From Glandiceps talaboti (Eukaryota > Hemichordata > Enteropneusta > Spengelidae): DNA of 64,000 nucleotides. This document shows positions 40,601 to 52,900 of the stretch, one piece after another (within the stretch, counting starts at the first letter, position 1; the number at the start of each line of letters is the position of its first letter). The notes beneath the pieces are model-generated. The model made no database searches. It was not told the DNA's origin and worked only from the letters and a program-made list of their open reading frames with translations. The DNA is taken from NCBI RefSeq assembly GCF_964340395.1, contig NC_135568.1, positions 2,000,001 through 2,064,000 on the forward strand, in the 5' to 3' direction. Made by a program: the position numbers and the translations under genes.

Positions 40601-43600
40601 AATGGCCAAAGGTTTGGTTGGGATTAGGACTAAGATGTGAACAACAGTTATCTGGCAGAGCTATGGAAAACGTTGGTCCAGAATAAAAGAATAATATTAA
40701 CTAATCCTTGTGGCTCTACTGATGAGGTAATACTATGTGAGAACCTGGGACTGAAACCCTGGCCTTTAACTGATGAGGTAATACTTATGTGAGAACATGG
40801 GACTGAAACCCTGGCCTTTAACTGATGAGGTAATACTTATGTGAGAACATGGGACTGAAACCCTGGCCTTTAACTGATGAGGTAATACTTATGTGAGAAC
40901 CTGGGACTGAAACCCTGGCCTTTAACTGATAAGATAATACTAATGTGAGAACCTGGGATTGAAACCCTGGCCTTTAACTGATAAGATAACACTAATGTGA
41001 GAACCTGGGATTGAAACCCTGGCCTTTAACTGATAAGATAACACTAATGTGAGAACCTGGGATTGAAACCCTGGCCTTTAACTGATAAGACAACACTAAT
41101 GTGAGAACCTGGGATTGAAACCCTGGCCTTTAAAGAAACATGATACCAATGTAATCTTAAAAATATTGGTATAACTCACCACAACCATGTCTGTTATCTT
41201 CATCAGACATATCTCCACAGTCATTATCTGAATCACAAATCCATCTGGACGGGATGCAGCGGCCATTATCACAAGTAAACTGATTACCATAACATGTAGA
41301 ATTTTCATGACCTGTAAGATTTAAAATCAGATAATATGAACTGAACTGAACTGAACCAGATATATGAACAGAAATTTGATTTAGAACCAGTTACATGAAA
41401 TGAGAGTTGACCTGTAGGTCAGTGGTTTCTATGTGACAACATTAAATTAAAAGAAATAGGAAAATTCGTCTTCAAATATTAGGTAAAATAACAATATTTT
41501 TGACCCACCAACCATCCACCCACCCACCCACCCACCCACCTACCTACCCATCCATCAATCCATCCATAAAACCACCCACCCACTCATCCAGCCATCAGCC
41601 ATCAACTCCATCTACCCATCCGTCCATCCATCTATTCACTCATCCATCCCTCCACCCACCCATCATCCGTCCATCCAGCCACTCACCTATCGACCCATCC
41701 ACACACCCACCCATCCATCTGTCCACCCACCCATCAACCCACCCACCCACTAAGTTTTAATTATATGCCTGCCAGGTACCATTGTATTTTGTCCTCTATT
41801 TCATTACATATTACTTACTACAAGAACTGGGTTCATCTGACGTATCCCCACAATCGTCTTCACCATCACAATGCCAATATGGTGGAATACATCGAGCGCT
41901 GTTTTGACAGCGGAAATCTCCCTCATCACATGGTTCTTGAGCTGCATGGATAAGTGGATAAACATGGATGAGAACAGAGTAGATGGATAAACAAGGAAGA
42001 GAACAGAGTAGATGGTTAAACAAGGAAGAGAACAGAGTAGATGGTTAAACAAGGAAGAGAACAAACTGACTATAGCATCTGACATTTGTGCCAGGTTTGG
42101 TTGAAATCAGCCTTTGTATGTCTGAGATACAGGTGATAATGGACAGACAGATGAGGCTTAACATAGTAATCCCCTGTGGGTTTCACCTTTTGGGGACTAA
42201 AGAGACTATGAGATCAAAGCTTACCACAAAATGTAGGATTTTCATCAGAGTTATCACCGCAGTCATCGTCACCGTCACACAACCAACGACGTATAACACA
42301 AACGCTAGTTGTTTCACATGATCTGTAGCCTGGCTGGCATGTACGGTTTGCTGCAATACAAAAATCCAAATTATTGAATATCAAATATTACCAAACTTAA
42401 TATTTTACAGACAAAAGTCACAGAACATTCAGACACAGTGGAAGACATTCTTTCAAAGTCTGGAAAGTGACAACTATGTAGTTATAGTTATTAAATTTAG
42501 TTTTTACAGTAGTTACAGCCCATTTCATGTTAGTGTTCACTGACTTTAAGACAGCAAGATTGATTGAATACAGTTTCTTGTGCCATTTTGACTGTAAATG
42601 AAGTGAACTAATGTGCCACCATGTAGACATCACATCATTGGTGCCACCACGTCTGTGTCTAGTTGTAGTGTAGTTTCTTTTATGTAGCAAAAAACTGCAT
42701 CTGCTATCTTAATTTTAAACTTAAGTGTAGAATGTGCCGTTTTTTAGTGGTTTCTGCATGGTTGTATCAAACTGAGTCAGTGAACACTAACATGTAAAGG
42801 GTCACACCACAGTACCAAGTAAACACCTTTTTAGTGGTACACAGATGAGAGTTTGGAACGAGACTTTAATTACAAGTTATCCGTATCCTGAAGAGAGAAA
42901 TGACAACCACCTATAATTAAACAACAAAGTCAACCACAGTGTGAAAAAAGACCAAAACAAGACAGAAATAGGTTAAAAAAGTGGAAATAAAAGGAGATAT
43001 TAAGTAAGGTTTGAACTTGACAAACTACTAAATTTCTATACAATAAAATGACTTGTTCTCAAAATTCTAAAAATGGTCAACTGACTGTAACCATGGAGAT
43101 ATTAAGGGAATGACTCCATGCTTTAAGTTTAACATATAATAAGGGATACCACATTTGAATTAAAAAAAATCAACATTTTCAAAATAAACCCAAAAAAACA
43201 AGCTACCAGTTGGAAATACAAATACATTTATCACATTTGATTTAAAAAATGCAGGCCAGGCTTGAATACACACCAACATTTTCATGCAACACACACTACA
43301 CCTGTAATATTTCAATATCAGCTTAATTTGGATAAGCATGAGTTTTTGATTCAGCTATTAAAATTCAATTCAAACACTAATACATGCATGTGATCAACTT
43401 CAACTTCAACAATGTATGTATGACTGCATGATTGGAAAAGTCATTGTTTGATTATGGTAATTCTGTATATTTTCTTTACATGTGTATATAAAATTAAATA
43501 TTTTCCTTCAAATTGGAACAATACTTGTCAGAAAACATTTAGGAAATCTGTACAATGCAAACTTAACAAGCTCTAACCCTGTCCTTACTCTGCACCTTAC

Positions 43601-46600
43601 TGGAAAGTCACCTGAGACCATGAAATATCAGTTGGTGGCCATCTTGGAAAATGGTGGCCATATTGAATTTCAGGTGGCTACTGTTTATATTTTTTTCATG
43701 ATCAGCACCCTCACATTGAAGTGTACATGTCAATTTTCAAGCCTGTATCATAAAGTGAACAACTGTGTCACTTATCCACTCAAATAGTAATCATACATGC
43801 ATGATTACATGAAATACCAGTTGGCAACCATCTTGAAAACTGGTGGCCATATTGAATTTCAAGTGGCAACTGTTTTTTTTTTCATAATTGGCACTCTGAA
43901 TGAAGTGTAAATTTCTTATGCCTGTATTGAAAAGTGAACAATTGTGTACTCATCCATTCCACTGGTAATTCTACATGATTACATGAAATACCAGATGGCA
44001 ACCATCTTGAAAACTGGTGGCCATATTGAATTTCACGTGGCACTAAATGAAGTGTACATGTCAATTTTTATGCCTGTACCAAAAGTGAACAACTGTGTAC
44101 TGGTAATTCTACATGATTATATGAAATACCAGTTAATGTGACGTTCACGAACAATGCCATTTGTGCCATCATGTTATTAAAGACATTGCAAGATTGATAA
44201 AAATGGGGTTAGAATCACACTGAACACACAGGAAAAACAAATGCTAGGTGCACTTTTTCATTCCAAAACAATGTTAGTAAATCAAGAATCTACAGACTGT
44301 TGCACTACAAGCTAGCCAATGCACATCTACACATAACCTAGCCACCCCTTTGCCTGTTTGAATGGTTTGATCCACAAAATAATTGTGACCATAGTAATGA
44401 TGGTTTGATAGAATAAACTTGTTGTGAAAAGTCAGATGAGGTGCAAAAATGGATGTTTTGTACTCATTAAAAATAAAGTAATGTAATTCTCATGACAAAT
44501 TTTTTGTGAAGGCAAAATAGGGGTGCCATGGCAAGCATTAACTTACTGTCTTCAATATCTCTCTTTACAACGAAAACAAGAGGAGCTGTCTTCTTGACTG
44601 GTTAATAAGAGGGGAAAAAATCGACAAGGAAAGAAAGGATATTGAAAAATGCATTAATGTGAAATATGTTAATGACATATTATGGTAAAAAAATGATTCA
44701 TTTGACAGCATTGGGTTGCGTGAGCATCTAAAAAAAATGCAATGCATTCAAAAAAACCTTTGCACAACTGCAATGTACAAATATAATGATGCACTAGACA
44801 CCTATAGTAATGCATATGTAGTGTGTAGAGCAGACTCGCAGCATCAGCCAAAAAAATGAATTATTCATTATATGAGTATTTCAAATTCTATTTCAAATAA
44901 TCATAATTATAATGTGTCCCAGACAATGTTAGTAGCAATATATTTAGAGTACACTTGTATAAACAGATTATTGACACGTCTGAGGTTATTATACTTTTAC
45001 CAGAAATTCCATGTTCTCCCATAGACTGTCGACAGTCGTTCGTGCCTTTTTTGCTACGTTTTACCTAAAACTAAAGTCATTGTCTTGCTCCGATCCGGAG
45101 CAATACTATAACTGCATACTGATTAGCAACAGCGAGTGCCAGAGGCACAAGCTGTGAGTGCCGAGCCTTCGATAGGCACTCACAGTTCCTATCAGTATGC
45201 GTTAGTATTCAGTGCTACGGAGTGAGGCGACGACTTTGTTTTAGATAAAACTTAGCAAAAAAGGCACGAAAGACTGTCGACAGTCTAGTTCTCCCAGTGA
45301 ATTTCCTAAAGACAAACCTGTGCAGAGACACCTTTTACAATCTGTGTATAGTGGCTGTCATGATATTTGCTGTTAGTCTTTTGCATAGCAGTTATTTTTT
45401 TTTGCAAAGAAAAAGTCAAATGTTTATTTCACCTCAGTAGGTATGGGTTTCTAAATTAGTAAAGAGCATTTTCAAAGATTGCTCAAAAGAGAGAGAGACA
45501 GACTTATAAGTGGGACTGTGCTTGTATTTGAACATTACACAGAAAAGAGACTAGACCAGGGCTTATAAGTGGGCATGTGCTTATAACCAAACATGTACAG
45601 AAGAGAGACATGGGCTTATAAGTGGGCATGTACAGAAGAGAGACCCGTGCTTATCATTACAGAATCGAGCCATTAACTAAGGAAATGGGGTTTCTTATCT
45701 TTCTTATACCCTTTACCTGTCAAAATGTTGACTCAGTGTTTGACATGTACGGGATTAGCAGTCCTCTACTGGAGCTAATATTAAAGTTTGTGTAGCGGGT
45801 TATAACCAACTCCTTGTCTGAGTTGCTGCTGAAGTCTTATCAGTATTGGATGGTGTAAGACAAAGGGGGATTTAGAAGGTGTGATGTGAGCTGATGCCAC
45901 TCCACATATTCTAAATTGTGGGTTCTAGAGTCATTTTTTCATTTCACATCACATAATTTTCACTCGGTTGCCAAGAAACACCACATTTAAACTTTTTTCA
46001 CTTCTATTATTCTGTCAGTGATGCACCACTGCAGGATTAGCAGACATAAGCATTACTCGTGAGAACTTTAGTTCAGATAAATTCATGAATATTCAGTGTC
46101 CATCTAATAAATATTCATGTCTGCTAATACCCATGATGCATCACTAAAAGAACAGTGGAGGTGAAAAAGATAACAGGATGATAACATGTAGGATTTTTGT
46201 CGCACCAGACAATACAATGGAGCACTGTTGGTTAGACATTTGATGAGCTGGATGAAAAAACGTAGCAGTGTTAGTAAGAATCTAAGATATTTATCAAACC
46301 TTACGATATTTTTTGTGTGACTGTAGCTGAAAATTCAGTGATGCCAGTAGTGAGTGACTGTCAAATATGCTATAATCAGTGTATAGAATATTAAAGAAAT
46401 CATTTAATATGCAGCTAAAATATTCCACAAAAATGTTTAAACCAAGTATGTGCCCGGGGCCTTTCCGTTGTTATAGCTAAAATGATGTAGGCTTGGTGTT
46501 TCACTAATGGGACATTACAGCTAAAATGATGTAGGCTTGCTCTTTCACTCATGGGACATTACATTTTTGACACTGAGCTACACTTATTTCAACTCTAGAC

Positions 46601-46919
46601 CAACAATAACAGAGACACAATAAACACAGCAGGATCATTTACCCAATCACATTGAACACTGATAAGCATTGCTATTCTTTCACAGTGCAGTAAAAACAGG
46701 CTTCTAATTGAAACATTACACGTGGACTTGATGATTTTAATGCCTGCAATTGTTTATTTTCTAACTGATAATCAACATTTCAACATCCCCACTGTGCATG
46801 GCACCTAAGCATGTAATTGTTTCTTTTGCACTAAAAGTTGTTTCAGAGTGCGTGTATTAAATGTCATATATTACATGTGAGTGTAACACCAAGTCTACAT
46901 CATTTCAATTTTTAGCTGT

Positions 46920-46961
<42 letters not shown>

Positions 46962-49900
46962 TACGCTACACACACTACCAGAGAGTGTGGTATGGTACAG
47001 ATTTTGAAAAACAAAAATGAACTATAAAAGGTTCACAATTGGTAAAACGTATACTGTCAATCAACTTGCTGCATGGAGCTACTTCGCTGTATTTTTATAG
47101 TTATCACAAAATGGACTTACGACAATTTCTTTCATCTGAAAATTCAGGATCCCTGCAATCATGTTTGCCATCACACACCTGCTCTTTGGCAATACACCTT
47201 CCATTGGTACACGTGAATTCACTTTCTGGATTACACGTATGAAATGCTGTGTGATTTAAAACATTATGCATTAAATGATATGCAAATTGAATCATGGTTG
47301 CCATCACAGACCTGCTCTTTGATAACATACTTTCTACCTAACATTTCATGTACGAGTAAAGATGATATAAAACTGTTCTAAAAAAAACATGATATGTAAT
47401 ACACATCTCACCATATTTACTACATGTTGTGCTAAGTGTTATTAATCCAATTCATTGATTAATTTCCCCGTTTGTAATGAGTTCTGTTTGTAAATGCTTG
47501 CCTGTCACTGGTTGTAACAAGTTCTGTTTGTAAATGCTTGCCTGTCACTGGTTGTAACAAGTTCTGTTTGTAAATGCTTGCCTGTCACTGGTTGTAACAA
47601 GTTCTGTTTGTAAATGCTTGCCTGTCACTGGTTGTAACAAGTTCTGTTTGTAAATGCTTGCCTGTCACTGGTTGTAACAAGTTCTGTTTGTAAATGCTTG
47701 CCTGTCACTGGTTGTAACAAGTTTCCACTTGTAAATGCTTGCCTGTCACTGGTTGTAACAAGTTCTGTTTGTAAATGCTTGCCTGTCACTGGTTGTAACA
47801 AGTTTCTACTTGTAAATGCTTGCCTGTCACTGGTTGTAACAAGTTCTGTTTGTAAATGATTGCCTGTCACTGGTTGTATCAAGTTCTGTTTGTAAATGCT
47901 TGCCTGTCACTGGTTGTAACAAGTTCTGTTTGTAAATGCTTGCCTGTCACTGGTTGTAACAAGTTCTGTTTGTAAATGTTTGCCTGTCACTGGTTGTAAT
48001 GCGTTCTGTTTGTAAATGCTTGCCTGTCACTGGTTGTAAGTAACAAGAATGATGTTTTACTGACCTAGTAAAAGTATCTGAGGAGGAAGCTTAAACAACT
48101 TACGACAATCTCTCTCGTCACTGTTGTCACGGCAATCGTTGTCATAGTCACATCTCCACTGTTGATAGATACATCTTCCATTGTCACAAGTAAAGTCAAT
48201 GGGATCACATGTGAAATCATCTGTAGACAATATTACAGTGACAGTGATCAGTCATATATAGCCTCACTGCATGAAAAGTTGGCGTTTCCGGTTCTATATA
48301 CGTGATAGCCACAACAGAATCGCAGCAATTCTGGATTTGTTGCAATTCCATTGTGTGACCGTTATTTACACAGAACCAGAAATGCCACCCTTTCCTGCAG
48401 TGCCTGTTTACTACACTGACTGGGACTTCTATAGCTGACGTCTTTTTAGCTTCTTATGGTAGCCATATTTTGGCAAGAAACTTTTTCAAACATTGGCAAT
48501 AAAATGGATGTAGGCATGATGGTATTTATATTAACATTAATACAGCAATAGTCTAGTTCTTCATCAGACATCAACACAGTCTCTGTCAAACACGGATCTC
48601 TTATCACGGAGGGAATTTTTTTACTTTAACAGGAAGTGTGGAATCAAAAACTGGCAATAAAATGAACGTAGGTATGGTATTCATATTAACTTACAGCAAT
48701 ATCTTATGTCTTCATCCGAATTATCTCCACAGTCGTTGTCAATATCACATGCCCATCGAATAGGAATACATTTTTTATTAGAACAAGTAAACTGTTCACT
48801 AGTACAGCCAGCACCATCAGCTAGAAAACAAAATCCAAGCATCGTGAGTAAATTTCTGTACACACATCATACTATCACAATATGCTTTAGTAAGGCCAAG
48901 CCTTTCTATTTTTCTGTTTTTATTGTAAAGGTACCTTATATAAGCTTAAAAATGATGGGTTGGTTTGTCAGTTAACATTTTTTAAAAAGTAAATCTAAAT
49001 TAAGTGTATGTGTGTATTTGAAGGTGACAGCTTCTTTTCTCTGAAAAATTGCGCCCTCTATGGCAGGATTTCTGAATGACTTAGAAACGACAACTAATGA
49101 CACAAGGAAACTAAGAACCATTGTTTTTTTTCAGAAAAGGTTCCAAATTCCAGCAAGGAATGATGCCCAGATGCTGGTGAAGTCACTATTCTATCATTAA
49201 GTGCCATATTGATTGAATATGATTTTTATAAGTCCTACCAAAGAGGGCGCCATTTTAATTATTTCACGGATTGAAAACATATTAGGTCAATCTGGTCAGG
49301 ATAAATAAAAAGGCAATGTGAAAAACTAACGGCAAAAATGTGCAGTGTGCATCAGTGGAGGAAAGAATTGATGAACTAACAAAGAAAATTACTCACTGGA
49401 AAGTCACTGACTATTTCCTGTGTTCTGGAAAAACATATTCACTGTGACTATTTCCTTATATGTAGATTTTGACTTAACTTTTCATTTTCATTTTAATATT
49501 TATGTTCCATGGCCTAAAATAAAGAATGTACTTACGGACACACATTCTGTCATTGTTGGCCAAAACCAGTCCAGCATCATTTGGACATCGACACTCTGCC
49601 ATTCCATTTTGACCAGGGTGACAAATAGCATTCTGACCACAACCTCCATTGTAGATATCACATACTGATGTGTTACCTGTACATCAGGATGAAAAATGAT
49701 ACATCTCCATTATCAAAATTTTAAAGGAAATGTCCAGTCAGACTTATTTCTGTCTTTAGTACACTTGTATTGATTACTGCTATCAACTTAAAGGAAAAAG
49801 TCCAGTCAGACTTATTTCTGTCTTTAGTACACTTGTATTGATTACTGCTATCAACTTAAAGGAAAAGTCCAGTCAGACTTATTTCTGTCTTTAGTACACT

Positions 49901-52900
49901 TGTAATGTTGCTATCAATTTAAAGGAAAAGTCCAGTCAGACTTATTTCTGTCTTTAGTACACTTGTATTGATTACTGCTATCAACTTAAAGGAAAAAGTC
50001 CAGTCAGACTTATTTCTGTCTTTAGTACACTTGTATTGATTACTGCTATCAACTTAAAGGAAAAGTCCAGTCAGACTTATTTCTGTCTTTAGTACACTTG
50101 TAATGTTGCTATCAATTTAAAGGAAAAGTCCAGTCAGACTTATTTCTGTCTTTAGTACATTTGTATTGATTACTGCTAAAGGAAAAGTCCAGTCAGATTA
50201 GAAGCCAACCACTCTAACCATTCAACCATCATGACACTACAACCATCAATGTACAGATTACAAGCCAACCACTCTAACCATTCAACCATCATGACTCCAT
50301 AACCTACAACTTACATAGATTCCAAGCCGGACAGTCTAACCAATCATCCATCATGACGTACTCCACAATCATGACTCCACAACCTGCAAAATTCAGATTC
50401 CTAGCCAGCCACTCTAACCATTCAACCATCATAACACTACAACCAGCAATGTACAGATTACAAGCCAACCACTCTAACCATTCAACCATCATGACTCCAC
50501 AACCAGCAATGTACAGATTACAAGCCAACCACCCTAACCATTCAACCATCATGACACTACAATCAGCAATGTACAGATTACAAGCCAGTCACTCTAACCA
50601 TTCAACCATCATGACTCCACAACCAGCAATGTACAGATCACAAGTCAGCCACTCTAACCATTCAACCATTGTGACTCGATCCACAACTTACAGATCACAA
50701 GTCAGCCACTCTAACCATTCATTGACAAGCTTTGTAACTTCAAAACTTGCACCACCTATTTTAACTCCACTTACAAAATAACTTCAAAACTTAAACTTAC
50801 ATGTTTGTCTGTCTTCACTGAATACGATAATACCATGAAATGGGTAACGTGAATATCTGAATTGGTAAATTGTGGACTCTCCAGCTCCTGTGTGTTTCTC
50901 AGCTTTGAAAATGCCCTTCACATGGTTATCCGTCCAGTATAGGTAATCCATATACAGAGTCAGGCCAAATGGTTCGATAGTCTCATGAAGTATCATTTCT
51001 CGGTTACTCCCATCTCTTTCAGCTCTTTCTATTCTCTGCCTGTAGTGTTATCAAATTAATCAATTAATTCTCTATCGGTTAAAGAGATGCTAACTGTACC
51101 ATAAGCATAATTTAATCTATCGGGCACCTAACAAAATAATCACTGAAAATTGTTAAAAGACCAATAATCAGAAACTGTACTTCTTAGAGTTTGACCTTAT
51201 TCTTGAGTTACGGACAGTAAAAGGTTGAAATCATGATCACATTGGAATGCTGATTTTAGGGTGCGGACCAAAAAAATTAATGTCATTGTATTATACCATA
51301 TTATACTGTCCTGTACAGGGGTGAACAAATCATTTTGTGAACTGGTAGTCCCCAGATCAGTGCATTAAAAAATCCAGTGGTCCCGCTGAAAGAATTAAAC
51401 GCTAGTCCTGGACCCAGGACAAGTAGATTTGTTCATCCTTGCTTCCAACATGTGATTCAATGCCATGTCCTATAAGCCAGTGGGCTAGATGCAACTCCTT
51501 TTTGTGTAAAATTATATTTAAGTTTTGTATAATTTGATAAATCCACATAGGACACCTTAATGAATAAAAACATAACATAATCCATAATCCATGTGGGATT
51601 TGTCATAGGAGAGTAATGAGAAATTCGATACTGTGTACGAAGTGCAGGAAATGGATTCATGGAAGGTGTGCAGGAGTAAGGAGAGTGACAAGTGTGATGG
51701 CAACAGATAATGAGTGTTGGAAATGCCTACGAGGCGGAGAGTTTGTTGGTGATAACCCGGAGCATGCAAGTGCTGTAAGTGAAAGGCTGCAGGAACTGGA
51801 CCGAGTGAAAGAGTTCTGTTATCTGGGTGATACCTTAGATGGTGCAGGAGGCAGTGAGCTTGCAGTGACAAAAAGAGTGGGACTGGGATGGAGGAAGTTC
51901 AGAGACCTTGAATCCATACTATGTGGTTGTAGGCTAATTCTAGCAATGAAAGGTCGGATTTACAAGGCATTTGTGAGGCCAGTTATGACATATGCGGCAG
52001 AAACATGGGTGATGAGAGCAGTGGAAGAGGGTATCTTGAGGAGAGCAGAGAGAGCTATGGTTAGAAAGATATGTGGTGTCAAATTGAGTGACAGGGTTGG
52101 CTCAGGGGTGCTAATGGAATGGCTAGGTCTATGTGAGTCAATTGTAGAGGTAGCAAGGCGTAGCTCTCTGAGATGGTGTGGACATGTGCTGAGGAAAGAT
52201 GAGGGAGAAGGAGTGAAGAGGGCATGGAATCTGGAGGTGGATGGAAAAAGAGGGAGAGGGCGACCAAAGCTGACATGGAAGAGTATGGTGGAAGGACAAT
52301 GTAAACAGATTGGATTAAACATCAATGACTATGGGAACAGGCAGAAATGGAGGAATGTGATTGCCACATGGAAAGAAGGACAGTCGGTGACCCCCCGCCA
52401 GGGGGAAGAAATCGACTTTAATTAATGATGATGATAACCATGCAGGGTACGAGATATTATGATAAAGTCTGATTATTAAACCTAAGAAAACTATTTTATT
52501 AAATTTTAGTTGCAGCAAGTGCAACTGTTTTAGTGGCCATTTACAATGTAAGTGGCTAGGACATTGTATTTATTTCAATTACAATGTTACTGTGGTTTTA
52601 ATAATTACCATGCTCATACAATTTATTTTGATAATACTTACAACTCAACATCTGCCCAGTATAACATGTTTTCATACAATTTATTTGATAGTACTTACAA
52701 CTCAATATCTGCCCAGTATAACATGTTTTCATACAATTTATTTTGATAATACTTACAACTCAACATCTGCCCAGTATAACATGTTTTCATACAATTTATT
52801 TTGATAATACTTACAACTCAACATCTGCCCAGTATAACATGTTTTCATCATAGTCGATGACCAGACTAACAATTTTGCCAACATCTGTTGTTACTATGGC

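Larger units (their letters stand above)
42351..47120. other. Largest intron in the window (exon -39 to -37)
   Basis: 4.8 kb, holding the 170-bp tandem repeat (43610-44135), the candidate micro-exon (44547-44597), a repeat fragment (44800), a MITE (45023-45286), a two-copy repeat (about 46470-46562), and an (AATC)n tract (46922-46962). The stretches 42351-43600 and 45290-46460 show nothing I recognise beyond short local repeats such as acttataagtggg at 45500-45650. Confidence 0.6.

Noticed and set aside
41096-41308. Frames overlapping true exons in the wrong frame (also 23139-23414, 30061-30369, 39001-39279, 36275-36478)
   Set aside because: They are shadows of LA or EGF exons; the correct frame shows the cysteine pattern and matching splice phases.
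51616-52425. 269-codon frame as a host gene
   Set aside because: It matches the C-terminus of a retrotransposon polyprotein, is 5'-truncated and ends in a short repeat tail.
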